Shown in pieces: positions 13,135-21,331 of a DNA stretch of 64,000 bases (positions are counted from its first letter, which is position 1; each line of letters starts with the position of its first letter). A program made the position numbers and the translations under genes. The notes beneath the pieces are model-generated. The model was not told the DNA's origin. It searched no databases and was given only the letters and a program-made list of their open reading frames with translations. The stretch covers positions 620,001 through 684,000 of the forward strand of contig JOGW01000002.1 in assembly GCA_000721375.1 (NCBI GenBank), read 5' to 3'. The stretch comes from Streptomyces sp. NRRL B-3428. Its GTDB lineage: Bacteria > Actinomycetota > Actinomycetes > Streptomycetales > Streptomycetaceae.

Positions 13135-13196
13135 TGCAAGGTCCATCCCGGCACTCTGCAAGACCTTGCAAGACCGGCTTGCAGGACCGCCTTGCA
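13135..13196. promoter_or_regulatory. MalR operator array (five TGCAAG/CTTGCA half-sites)
   Basis: Half-sites lie at 13135-13140, 13157-13162, 13165-13172 (CTTGCAAG, a full palindrome), 13178-13183 and 13191-13196. The last three start exactly 13 bases apart as tandem units beginning CTTGCA(A/G)GACCG. The array sits between malE and malR and ends about 30 bases upstream of the malR -35 region, so it could control both directions. The TTGCA core matches the known Streptomyces MalR/Reg1 target; the 13-base periodicity is directly visible. Confidence 0.75.
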
Positions 13197-13226
13197 GCCG
13201 CCCGGATACGGACCGCAACCGCTCGG

Positions 13227-13255
13227 TGGGCAATCAGGGCCCCGACGGGTACAGT
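13227..13255 (+). promoter_or_regulatory. Putative malR promoter, leaderless
   Basis: TGGGCA (13227-13232) and TACAGT (13250-13255) are spaced by 17 bases. The -10 hexamer ends 8 bases before the malR GTG and no Shine-Dalgarno sequence is present, which together suggest a transcript starting at or within a couple of bases of the GTG. Confidence 0.5.
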
Positions 13256-13263
13256 CCTGTGCC

Positions 13264-14280
13264 GTGACCGCACGGCTTGCCGACATCGCAGCCCAGGCGG
13301 GGGTCAGCGAAGCCACAGTCAGCCGCGTGCTCAACGGCAAGCCCGGTGTGGCCGCGGCCACCCGTGAGTCCGTCCTTGCCGCGCTCGACGTGCTCGGCTA
13401 CGAGCGGCCCGTCCGTCTCAAGCAGCGCAGCGCCGGCCTCGTCGGCCTGATCATCCCCGAGCTGGACAACCCGATCTTCCCGGCGTTCGCGCAGGTCATC
13501 GGCCAGGCGCTCACGCGCCAGGGGTATACGCCGGTGCTCGCGACCCAGACCCCGGGCGGCTCCACCGAGGACGAACTCACCGAGATGCTCGTGGCCCGCG
13601 GGGTCAGCGGCATCATCTTCGTCTCGGGTCTGCACGCGGACACGACCGCCGATACGCAGCGTTACGACCGGCTGCGCGCGCAGAACATCCCGCACGTCCT
13701 GATCAACGGTTTCTCGCCGCACGTGAAGGCACCGTTCGTCTCCCCCGACGACCGCGCAGCGATGGACCTCGCCGTCACCCATCTCTCGGCGCTCGGCCAC
13801 CGCCGGATCGGGCTCGCGCTCGGCCCCAAGCGCTTCGTCCCCGTACAGCGGAAGATAGAGGGCTTCCTCGACGCGATGCGCACGCGTCTCGGACTGGGTG
13901 AGGACGAGGCGCAGGTGTACGTGCAGCACTCGCTGTACACGCTCGAAGGCGGTCAGGCCGCGGCCTCCGCACTGCTCGACCGGGACTGCACGGCGATCGT
14001 CTGCGCCAGCGACATGATGGCGCTCGGCGCGATCCGGACCGCGCGCCATCGCGGCCTGAAGGTGCCGGAGCAGGTCTCCGTCGTCGGCTTCGACGACTCC
14101 CCCCTGATCGCCTTCACGGATCCGCCGCTCACCACCATCCGCCAGCCCGTCCCCGCGATGGGCCAGGCCGCGGTACGGGCGCTCCTGGAGGAGATCGACG
14201 GGACGCCGGCACCGCACAGCGAATTCGTCTTCATGCCGGAGCTCGTGGTTCGCGGTTCAACCGCTTCAGCACCCCGCTGA
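13264..14280 (+). CDS. malR: Maltose operon repressor MalR (LacI family)
   Basis: 338 aa transcriptional repressor: LacI helix-turn-helix at residues 4-26 ([22 protein letters not shown]) and a sugar-sensing C-terminal domain with [22 protein letters not shown] 13264 is chosen because the HTH begins directly after it; a longer in-frame reading from 13192 would run through the operator array. Divergent from malE and expected to repress malEFG-aglA in the absence of maltodextrins. It has a close paralogue at 7009-8058 in the same locus. Confidence 0.96.
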   Translation: MTARLADIAAQAGVSEATVSRVLNGKPGVAAATRESVLAALDVLGYERPVRLKQRSAGLVGLIIPELDNPIFPAFAQVIGQALTRQGYTPVLATQTPGGSTEDELTEMLVARGVSGIIFVSGLHADTTADTQRYDRLRAQNIPHVLINGFSPHVKAPFVSPDDRAAMDLAVTHLSALGHRRIGLALGPKRFVPVQRKIEGFLDAMRTRLGLGEDEAQVYVQHSLYTLEGGQAAASALLDRDCTAIVCASDMMALGAIRTARHRGLKVPEQVSVVGFDDSPLIAFTDPPLTTIRQPVPAMGQAAVRALLEEIDGTPAPHSEFVFMPELVVRGSTASAPR

Positions 14281-14527
14281 CCTCGCCCTCCAGGGCTCTA
14301 TACGGAATGTTGACCTTGATTTGTGCAGATCCTGAAGGTCGCTCCGAGCGGAACCCCGACCACGTTCTGTGCGTCTGTCGCAGTAGACGCAAGGGCCCCT
14401 AAGGGTCTTTCCGCTGGCCCCTGAGGATTCATGCCGTTTCGAGTAGTCCGCAGGGCGGAGTGGATGCGTACAAGACCCGACCAAGGGATGATCAGGTGGG
14501 TACGGGGATCTGGCAGACTCTTCTCCC

Positions 14528-15403
14528 ATGGGTGACACGACTGTGAGGACACTGAACGGCCAGGAGGCCGCGGCGCCACCCATAGGGGACGAAGTGGGTC
14601 GACAGACCGCCGCAGAACGGACGTTGTGGCAGCGGCTTCGTCGCCCACGGCGCCCGACCATCTACTTCGAGCTGGCTCTGATCGGCGTGAGCTACTGGCT
14701 CTACTCGCTGGTGCGCAATGCCGTGCCCGAGCAGAAGGCCGACGCGATGCGCAACGCGGACTGGATCTGGCGCGCGGAGCACGCGATCGGTCTCGGCTTC
14801 GAGGAAGCGTTCAACCGCGCGGTGAATTCCGTGACATGGCTGATCGTGGGCATGAACTACTACTACGCGACGCTGCACTTCATCGTCACGATCGGTGTTC
14901 TCGTCTGGCTCTACCGATGGCACCCCGGCCGGTACGCGGCCACGCGGACGGTCCTGTTTCTCACCACAGGCGTCGCCCTGGTCGGCTTCTACCTCTTCCC
15001 GCTCGCCCCGCCGCGCCTCATGGAGGGCCAGAACTTCATCGACACCGTCCTGGTGCATCACACCTGGGGTTCGATGGCGTCCGGCGACCTCAAGCACATG
15101 ACGAACCAGTACGCGGCGATGCCCTCGATGCACATCGGCTGGTCGACCTGGTGCGGTCTGACCATCTTCGCCCTGGCCAAGGCGCCTTGGGCGAAGATCC
15201 TCGGAGCGCTCTACCCGGTGGCCACGCTGGTCGTGATCATCGCGACGGCCAACCACTTCTGGATGGACGCGGTCGGCGGCCTGCTCTGCCTGAGCTTCGG
15301 CTTCGCGGTGGTGTGGGCCTGGTACGGGGCGCTGCCGTTCAAGCTGCCGCAGGTCGTCCCGGCGGGTAAGCCGGCGCGACGGCTGGGCTTCTCCAGGGCA
15401 TAA
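14528..15403 (+). CDS. PAP2-superfamily membrane phosphatase / inositolphosphotransferase-like protein
   Basis: 291 aa polytopic membrane protein of the PAP2/AUR1-like family. Phosphatase-type motifs are MPSMHIGWSTW (with the conserved His) and a later ANHFWMDAVGG, each near a predicted membrane segment. Such proteins transfer or hydrolyse lipid phosphate groups; the substrate cannot be read from sequence. ATG 14528 has no clear Shine-Dalgarno sequence and may be leaderless (CAGACT about 8 bases upstream). It is convergent with glnE and shares a terminator with it. Confidence 0.85.
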   Translation: MGDTTVRTLNGQEAAAPPIGDEVGRQTAAERTLWQRLRRPRRPTIYFELALIGVSYWLYSLVRNAVPEQKADAMRNADWIWRAEHAIGLGFEEAFNRAVNSVTWLIVGMNYYYATLHFIVTIGVLVWLYRWHPGRYAATRTVLFLTTGVALVGFYLFPLAPPRLMEGQNFIDTVLVHHTWGSMASGDLKHMTNQYAAMPSMHIGWSTWCGLTIFALAKAPWAKILGALYPVATLVVIIATANHFWMDAVGGLLCLSFGFAVVWAWYGALPFKLPQVVPAGKPARRLGFSRA

Positions 15404-15407
15404 CCCT

Positions 15408-15431
15408 CTACGGGGGGCTCACCCCCCGTAG
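15408..15431. terminator. Bidirectional terminator of the PAP2 gene and glnE
   Basis: Perfect 10-base arms CTACGGGGGG (15408-15417) and CCCCCCGTAG (15422-15431) with a 4-base loop CTCA. The hairpin lies 4 bases past the PAP2 stop and contains the end of glnE: the glnE TGA stop (15419-15421 on the minus strand) falls in the loop. Confidence 0.85.
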
Positions 15432-18409
15432 AACAGTTCTTCCACCACACCCCGCGCCCGTCGCGTAGCCCGGCGGTAGTCGTCGAGCAGGTCGCCCACG
15501 AGACCGGGTCCGTATCCGAGGTAGCGCCCCACGGCGGCCAGCTCACGGCCGTCCGACGGGAACGTGTCCCCGGCCCGTCCCCGTACGAGCATCACGGCGT
15601 TGCGGACCCGGCTGGCGAGCACCCAGGCCTCGTCGAGCACGGCGGCGTTCTCCGTGGAGATCAGCTCGGCGGCCCGGGCCGCGGCGAGCGCTTCCCGCGT
15701 ACGGGTCGTCCGCAGCCCAGGCTCCGCCCACCCGTGCTGCAGCTGAAGCAGCTGCACCGTCCACTCCACGTCCGAGAGCCCGCCCCGGCCCAGCTTGGCG
15801 TGCAGGTTCGGGTCCGCTCCGCGCGGCAGCCGCTCGGTCTCCATGCGCGCCTTGAGGCGGCGGATCTCGCGTACGGCGTCCTCGCCGAGCCCCTCCGCGG
15901 GGTAACGCAGCGTGGCGATGAGCTCGATGAAACGACGGCCCAGATCCTCGTCGCCCGCGACCGGCTCCGCCCGCAGCAGCGCCTGGCTCTCCCAGACGTG
16001 CGACCAGCGCCGGTAGTACGCCTCGTAGGACTTGAGGGTCCGTACCAGCGGACCGTTCTTGCCCTCGGGCCGCAGATCGGTGTCGATGAGCAGGGGCGGG
16101 TCCTGGCTGGGGATCTCCAGGAGGCGGCGCATCTCGGCGACGACGGCGTTGGCCGCCTTGGCGGCCTCGTGCTCGTCGACGCCCTCGCGCGGTTCGTGCA
16201 CGAAGATCACGTCGGCGTCGGAGCCGTAGCCCAGCTCGTGCCCGCCGAACCGTCCCATGCCGATGACGGCGAAACGGGTCGGCAGCTCGTCGCCCCAGCC
16301 CTGCCTGACCACCGCGCGCAGGGTGCCCGCGAGGGTCGCGGCCGTGAGGTCGGAGACCGCGCCGCCGACCAGGTCCACGAGGGCGCCCGGATCCGCTTCG
16401 GCAGGGTGGTCCTCGGTGCCGTAGGAGCGGATGAGGTCGGCGGCGGCGACCCGGAACAGTTCGCGCCGCCGTACGCCACGGGCAGCCGTCACCGCGCGCT
16501 CGGCGCCGTCCGCGCGGCCGACCGCCGCCAGGATCTCCTGTTCCAGGTGGATACGGTCGCGGGGCTCCAGACCACTCTGGGCGCCGAGCAGCGCCACCGC
16601 CTCCGGCGCGCGCATCAGCAGATCGGGCGCGAGGCGCCCCGCCGAAAGCACCCGGGCGAGGTTCTCGGCGGCGGCGCCCTCGTCCCGCAGCAGCCGCAGA
16701 TACCAGGGCGTCTTGCCGAGCGCGTCCGACACCTTGCGGAAGCCGAGCAGGCCCGCGTCCGGGTCGGCGGAGTCCGCGAACCAGCCGAGGAGTACCGGCA
16801 GCAGGGTGCGCTGGATGGCCGCCTTGCGGGAGACACCCGAGGCGAGGGCCTCCAGATGCCTGAGCGCGGCGGCCGGGTCGGCGTATCCCAGCGCCACGAG
16901 CCGCTCGCGCGCGGCGTCCGTGGAGAGCCGGATCTCGCCGGGCGCGAGCTGGGCGAACGCGTCGAGCAGCGGCTGGTAGAACAACTTCTCGTGCAGCCGG
17001 CGCACCGCCGAACTGTGCTTGCGCCAGACCTTGTTGAGCTCCGTGACGGGCTCGGTGCGCAGCCCGAGCGAGCGCCCGAGCCGGCGCAGATCGGGCTCGT
17101 CCTCGGGTACGAGATGGGTGCGCCGAAGGCGGTAGAGCTGGATGCGGTGCTCCATGGCGCGCAGGAAGCGGTACGCCTCGTCGAGCTGTGCGGCATCGGC
17201 GCGGCCCACGTAACCGCCGGCGGCGAGGGCGCTCAGCGCCTCAAGGGTGGAGCCGCTCCTGAGCGAGGCATCGCCACGGCCGTGCACCAACTGCAGCAGC
17301 TGCACGGCGAATTCGACATCCCTGAGCCCGCCGGGCCCGAGCTTCAGCTCACGCTCCAGCTCGGCCTTCGGAATGCTGTCGACGACCCTGCGGCGCATCT
17401 TCTGCACGTCGGGGACGAAGTTCTCGCGCTCGGCGGCGTGCCACACAAGGGGCGAGAGCGTCTCGACGTACTCCTGCCCGAGCTCGGGATCGCCCGCGAC
17501 CGGCCGCGCCTTGAGCAGCGCCTGGAACTCCCAGGTCTTGGCCCAGCGTTGGTAGTACGCGAGATGGCTGGCCATCGTGCGCACCAGCGGACCGTTGCGG
17601 CCCTCGGGGCGCAGATTGGCGTCGACGGGCCAGATGGTGCCCTCGACCGTGGTCTCCGAGCAGATCCGCATCATGTGCGAGGCGAGCCGGGTGGCGGCCT
17701 GCAGCGCCTTGCCCTCCTCGGCGCCATCGGCCGCGGCGGCCACGAAGATGACGTCCACATCGGACACGTAATTGAGCTCATGGCCACCGCACTTGCCCAT
17801 CGCGATCACCGCGAGCCGGCACAGCGCGTCGTCCTCGGGCGCGGCCGCACGCGCGATCGCGACCGCGGCGCGCAGCGTGGCGGTGGCGAGATCGGCGAGT
17901 TCGGCGGCGGTCTCGGCCACATCGGTCGTGCCGCAGACGTCACGTGCCGCTATCGACAGCAGACAGCGGCGGTAGGCGACGCGCAGCGACACGGGGTCGG
18001 TGGCGTGCGCGAGGCCGCGCTCGAACTCCTCGACGCCGGGGTGCAGATCACTCGCCTCGTACGTGACGAGCGCGTGCCAGTCGCCGGGGTGGCGGGCCAG
18101 ATGGTCGGCGAGCGCCTCGGACGCGCCGAGCACTCCGAGCAGCCGGTCCCTGAGCGGTTTGCCCGCGAGCAGGGTGTCGAGCAGCATCCGCCGCTGCTCC
18201 GCGTCGGGCTGCGCCTCCACGAGACGTACGAGCCCGCGCAGCGCCAGATCAGGGTCGGCGGTGGCGCCGAGCGCGTCGAGCAGCACGGAGTTGGACTGCA
18301 AGGGGGCCAGATGGGGCCCGCCGAGCAGCCGCTCGGCGCCGGAGGGGTCGGTGAACCCGTGCCGAAGCAGTCTGGTGAAGGCACTGCTCCTGCGCCCCGG
18401 CACGGTCAT
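15419..18409 (-). CDS. glnE: Glutamine synthetase adenylyltransferase/deadenylylase GlnE
   Basis: 996 aa, full length for the family. Attaches AMP to, and removes it from, glutamine synthetase to match activity to nitrogen supply. Two nucleotidyltransferase domains are visible: MGKCGGHELNYVSDVDVIFV near residue 206 and GMGRFGGHELGYGSDADVIF near residue 720, each followed by a helical GlnD/PII-uridylyltransferase-like region (LRPEGRNGPLVRT and LRPEGKNGPLVRT repeat between the halves). ATG 18409 has AGAGG upstream. In S. coelicolor glnE lies near glnA2, as it does here (glnA2 at 23199). Confidence 0.98.
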   Translation of the reverse strand: MTVPGRRSSAFTRLLRHGFTDPSGAERLLGGPHLAPLQSNSVLLDALGATADPDLALRGLVRLVEAQPDAEQRRMLLDTLLAGKPLRDRLLGVLGASEALADHLARHPGDWHALVTYEASDLHPGVEEFERGLAHATDPVSLRVAYRRCLLSIAARDVCGTTDVAETAAELADLATATLRAAVAIARAAAPEDDALCRLAVIAMGKCGGHELNYVSDVDVIFVAAAADGAEEGKALQAATRLASHMMRICSETTVEGTIWPVDANLRPEGRNGPLVRTMASHLAYYQRWAKTWEFQALLKARPVAGDPELGQEYVETLSPLVWHAAERENFVPDVQKMRRRVVDSIPKAELERELKLGPGGLRDVEFAVQLLQLVHGRGDASLRSGSTLEALSALAAGGYVGRADAAQLDEAYRFLRAMEHRIQLYRLRRTHLVPEDEPDLRRLGRSLGLRTEPVTELNKVWRKHSSAVRRLHEKLFYQPLLDAFAQLAPGEIRLSTDAARERLVALGYADPAAALRHLEALASGVSRKAAIQRTLLPVLLGWFADSADPDAGLLGFRKVSDALGKTPWYLRLLRDEGAAAENLARVLSAGRLAPDLLMRAPEAVALLGAQSGLEPRDRIHLEQEILAAVGRADGAERAVTAARGVRRRELFRVAAADLIRSYGTEDHPAEADPGALVDLVGGAVSDLTAATLAGTLRAVVRQGWGDELPTRFAVIGMGRFGGHELGYGSDADVIFVHEPREGVDEHEAAKAANAVVAEMRRLLEIPSQDPPLLIDTDLRPEGKNGPLVRTLKSYEAYYRRWSHVWESQALLRAEPVAGDEDLGRRFIELIATLRYPAEGLGEDAVREIRRLKARMETERLPRGADPNLHAKLGRGGLSDVEWTVQLLQLQHGWAEPGLRTTRTREALAAARAAELISTENAAVLDEAWVLASRVRNAVMLVRGRAGDTFPSDGRELAAVGRYLGYGPGLVGDLLDDYRRATRRARGVVEELFYGG

Positions 18410-18550
18410 CTGCGGCCTCTTCCGTTGATCAAGGTCCGGTCTCTGAGCCTAGCCCCAGAGACCGGACTGCCACAGATTCAGGGCGCCGCCGCCCGGTGAC
18501 AGGCGTGCGGCGCCCTGGGGCTCAGCGGACGGGAGCGGTGCCCTGGGGGC

Positions 18551-19894
18551 TCAGCGGACCGGAGCGCCGAGGCGTACGTACACGAGGGTGCTCTCGACGC
18601 CGCTGTCGACCAGACGGCCCTCGGCGTCGAAGGCCGCGGGGCCGTCGGTCATGCCGAAGTCGTTGTCGTTCATCAGCGCGAGCGTCCACGGGTTGACGAC
18701 CGCGACGCCCTCGATCTTCCCGGGGACACCGGGGACCGTGTTGAAGTCGATCGCGAGCGTCTTGCGCAGGACGGGCACTCCGGCGGCGGCCGGGTCGGGC
18801 AGCGCCTCCAGGGAGGGGGTGGTGGCGGTGGAGTCCCAGGCGGTGCCGAGGATGTTGTTCGCGGGCCTGAGCACCACGCTGTGCAGCCGGGAGGCCTTGT
18901 CGGTGCGCTCCTGGACGAGCAGCGTCTCGGGGCCGATCGCGACCACGGAGGAGAGCTTCAGCTCGCTGGTCTTCGTCTCGCCCGGGTCCACCGTGCCCAC
19001 CGGGTCGAACCGGTACGCGTACTCACCGGTGACCTTGCCCTTGCGCGGCGAGAAGCGCAGCAGCCGGGTGGTGAGCGAGGCCTCGCCGGTCGCCTTGGAC
19101 GGGTTGAGCAGCGGGCTCTGCAGGCCCACCACCAGGTCGCCGCCCGGGAGTTGGGCCAGGCCCTCGAAGCCGCGGTTGGTCTTGCGGGTGAGCAGGACCG
19201 CCGGGAGCGCCTCCACCACGGGGTAGTCGGCGCCGGTCAGCTTCAGGCCCTCGGGCACGTACCGGGCAAGGACCTCGCCGGTCGCGGACACATGGACGAG
19301 CGACGGGCTGTACTCGTCGACGAGCCAGAACGTGCCGTCGTGCGCCCGCACGATGTCCTCGGTGTCGAGCCCGTTCGGGTCGAGGGCCAGGGGCGTCGAG
19401 GCGTCATAGGTGTACGGCGCCTCGTCGCGGCCCTGCTGGTTGGGCAGCCCGGTGACGGGCTTTCCGCCGCGCGTGGTGATCGGTATCGCGTCGAGTACCT
19501 CGATGCGGTCGCCGTGCTTCTTGATCTTGACAATGGCCGGGTCGAAGCCGGGCACCGGGAAGGTCCGCCGGTTGGCGCCGTCGACCTTGATCTGGCCGTT
19601 GGGGCCGCGGTCGGTGACGGTCCAGAACTCGCCGGGCCGCCCGGCCGGGTAGAGACCGCTGCCGATACCGCCCAGGTCGACGCCGCGGTCGTCACCCACG
19701 GTGCCCGGCAGCAATGCGTCGGAGAACTCGGCGAGCGGCAGATCCGGCAGGGTGGCCTTGCCGGTGACCGTGCCCGAGAGCCCGTTCCAGGCTGAGGTGG
19801 ACTCGGTGGCGGCGCCGGCTGCGACCGGGGACAGCAGCGTGGCGGTGAGCGCCACACCTGCTGCCGCGGCCAGCCGACGGGGCGGCTTCCTCAT
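18551..19894 (-). CDS. Secreted phytase-like esterase family protein
   Basis: 447 aa with a signal peptide (MRKPPRRLAAAAGVALTATL, cleavage after AGA near residue 29). The rest matches the esterase-like activity of phytase family: beta-propeller-type blocks GIGSGLYPAGRPGEFWTVTD.GPNG, DTEDIVRAHDGTFWLVDEY.PSLVHV and the final GMTDGPAAF. The ATG at 19894 has AGGAGG nine bases upstream; longer readings to 20104 lack a signal peptide at the start and are rejected. Function in Streptomyces is not established; extracellular phosphate or ester release is the family-based guess. Confidence 0.88.
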   Translation of the reverse strand: MRKPPRRLAAAAGVALTATLLSPVAAGAATESTSAWNGLSGTVTGKATLPDLPLAEFSDALLPGTVGDDRGVDLGGIGSGLYPAGRPGEFWTVTDRGPNGQIKVDGANRRTFPVPGFDPAIVKIKKHGDRIEVLDAIPITTRGGKPVTGLPNQQGRDEAPYTYDASTPLALDPNGLDTEDIVRAHDGTFWLVDEYSPSLVHVSATGEVLARYVPEGLKLTGADYPVVEALPAVLLTRKTNRGFEGLAQLPGGDLVVGLQSPLLNPSKATGEASLTTRLLRFSPRKGKVTGEYAYRFDPVGTVDPGETKTSELKLSSVVAIGPETLLVQERTDKASRLHSVVLRPANNILGTAWDSTATTPSLEALPDPAAAGVPVLRKTLAIDFNTVPGVPGKIEGVAVVNPWTLALMNDNDFGMTDGPAAFDAEGRLVDSGVESTLVYVRLGAPVR

Positions 19895-20118
19895 GGACGT
19901 ATGCCTCCTGATGGCAGTGACGAGTGGCAGGAACGAGTCACGGAGACGACTCGCGGAAACGACTCGCGGGAATGAGTGGCCACCCTCCATGGCCCGGGTG
20001 AACGCCGGTGGGACCACACGTGACCACAGCGCCACGTGGGGCGAACGCTGAGCACCGCCACGCCTGTTGGCCCCTCCGCCCACTGGCGACCCGGTGGGCG
20101 CCACGGCATGGTGGAGCG

Positions 20119-20550
20119 ATGGAATACACCCTCGAAGTAGTGCTGGTCCCGGTCTCGGACGTGGACCGCGCCAAGGAGTTCTACGCCGACAAGTGCGGCT
20201 TCAAGGTCGACCTCGACCAGCAGGTCACCCCGACCACCCGGATCGTCCAGATCACCCCGCCAGGATCGCGGTGCTCGATCGCCCTGGAGGAGGGCATGCC
20301 CGCGGCCCCGGGGCAGAAGTCGATGGAGCCGGGCACGATCCAGGGCCTGCAGATCTGTGTCACGGACATCGAGGCGTCCCACGCGGAACTGACCACGAGG
20401 GGCCTGGACATCTCGGAGATCATGCACGTGGGCGCCGGCGGCTGGGAGTCCGGCAAGGGCGACACCTGGAACTCCTTCGCCTTCTTCAAGGACCCGGACG
20501 GCAACGGCTGGGTCCTCCAGGAGGCACCGGCGCCGTTGTCGGAGCGCTAG
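20119..20550 (+). CDS. VOC (glyoxalase/bleomycin-resistance fold) protein
   Basis: 143 aa single vicinal-oxygen-chelate domain: VVLVPVSDVDRAKEFYADK at the N-terminus and FFKDPDGNGWVLQE at the C-terminus are the family hallmarks, with the metal-ligand Glu at the end. Substrate unknown. ATG 20119 preceded by GGTGGAG; the spacing is short. Its stop is 19 bases from the convergent TetR gene. Confidence 0.88.
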   Translation: MEYTLEVVLVPVSDVDRAKEFYADKCGFKVDLDQQVTPTTRIVQITPPGSRCSIALEEGMPAAPGQKSMEPGTIQGLQICVTDIEASHAELTTRGLDISEIMHVGAGGWESGKGDTWNSFAFFKDPDGNGWVLQEAPAPLSER

Positions 20551-20569
20551 GGCGGATCCCAGCGCACGC

Positions 20570-21250
20570 TCACTTCGCCACGCGCGCCGCGATGCCGTCC
20601 AACAGGCAGTCGAGACCGATACCGAAGGTGTCGTCCGCATCCAGATGGGCGGCATCGCGCACCACCGTGGCCAGCGCGGGGAAGTCGCCGGTGGCGAGGG
20701 TCCGCTGCAGATAGGGGCCGAGCGCCTTCTGCCAGTCCTCCTGGTCCAGCCCGGTGGCCCGTTCGGCCCGTCGCTCGGCGATCTCCCGGCGCACCGCACC
20801 GATCACATACGCGTCCACGGCCGTGACCACCGGCATGACGTCGTCCACCGCGACCCCGTCGAGCGCGGCCATCACGGCCTCGCCCCGGGCGAGCGCGTTC
20901 GGCCCCAACTGCGGGCGGCCGCCGAGCAGATCGGCCAGCCACTCGTGCTCGTGCGCGGCCCGGCGGGTGCCCTCGGCGAGAGAACGCAGCACCTGACGCC
21001 AGTTGTCCCCGGACGGGCGGATCTCGGCGTGCATCGCGTCGACCATCAGGTCGAGCAGCTCCTCCTTGCTCGCGATGTAGCCGTAGAGCCGCATCGGACC
21101 GACGCCGAGGGCGGTGGCGATCTTGCGCAGCGAGACCGCCTCCAGGCCGTCCGCGTCGGCGAGTTCGATCGCCGCGCGCACGATCCGCTCGCGGTTCAGC
21201 GCGGCCGGTACGGGGCGCTCCGGCGGCTCGGGTCTCTCCCACACCAACAT
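20570..21250 (-). CDS. TetR-family repressor (TetR_C type), divergent from TetX-like monooxygenase
   Basis: 226 aa. The N-terminal HTH reads RERIVRAAIELADADGLEAV through LRKIATALGVGPMRLYGYIA. The larger C-terminal domain with LLDLMVDAMHAEI and a late CLLDGIAARV resembles the TetR_C family of tetracycline-type repressors. ATG 21250 is chosen; GTG 21259 and ATG 21271 are also in frame, but the latter starts within 6 bases of the operator. It is divergent from the flavin monooxygenase at 21332 with two palindromes between them, so it should repress that gene and itself. Confidence 0.88.
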   Translation of the reverse strand: MLVWERPEPPERPVPAALNRERIVRAAIELADADGLEAVSLRKIATALGVGPMRLYGYIASKEELLDLMVDAMHAEIRPSGDNWRQVLRSLAEGTRRAAHEHEWLADLLGGRPQLGPNALARGEAVMAALDGVAVDDVMPVVTAVDAYVIGAVRREIAERRAERATGLDQEDWQKALGPYLQRTLATGDFPALATVVRDAAHLDADDTFGIGLDCLLDGIAARVAK

Positions 21251-21276
21251 GGCGCTCACGGTACATCGCATCGGCC

Positions 21277-21307
21277 GATACAGTGTATCGACTCAATACG
21301 GTGTATC
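21277..21307. promoter_or_regulatory. Two TetR-type operators between the repressor and the flavin monooxygenase
   Basis: GATACAGTGTATC (21277-21289) is a perfect inverted repeat with one central base. AATACGGTGTATC (21295-21307) is a second, slightly degenerate copy. Centres are 18 bases apart, and the second lies 24 bases upstream of the monooxygenase ATG. The position in a divergent tetR promoter region makes them the natural targets of the adjacent repressor. Confidence 0.8.
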
Positions 21308-21331
21308 GATCGATGTCGAGGAGAGCGGATC

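Noticed and set aside
13155..13203. Short repeats between malE and malR considered as a CRISPR remnant
   Set aside because: Units are 13 bases without spacers and match the known MalR TTGCA target.
12950..13273. N-terminal extension of malE to 13273
   Set aside because: It would read through the operator array and bury the lipoprotein signal; ATG 12949 has AAGGAG upstream.
15734..18499. Long plus-strand open frame opposite glnE
   Set aside because: Low-complexity Arg/Gly/Ala-rich translation with no family features; glnE on the other strand is certain.
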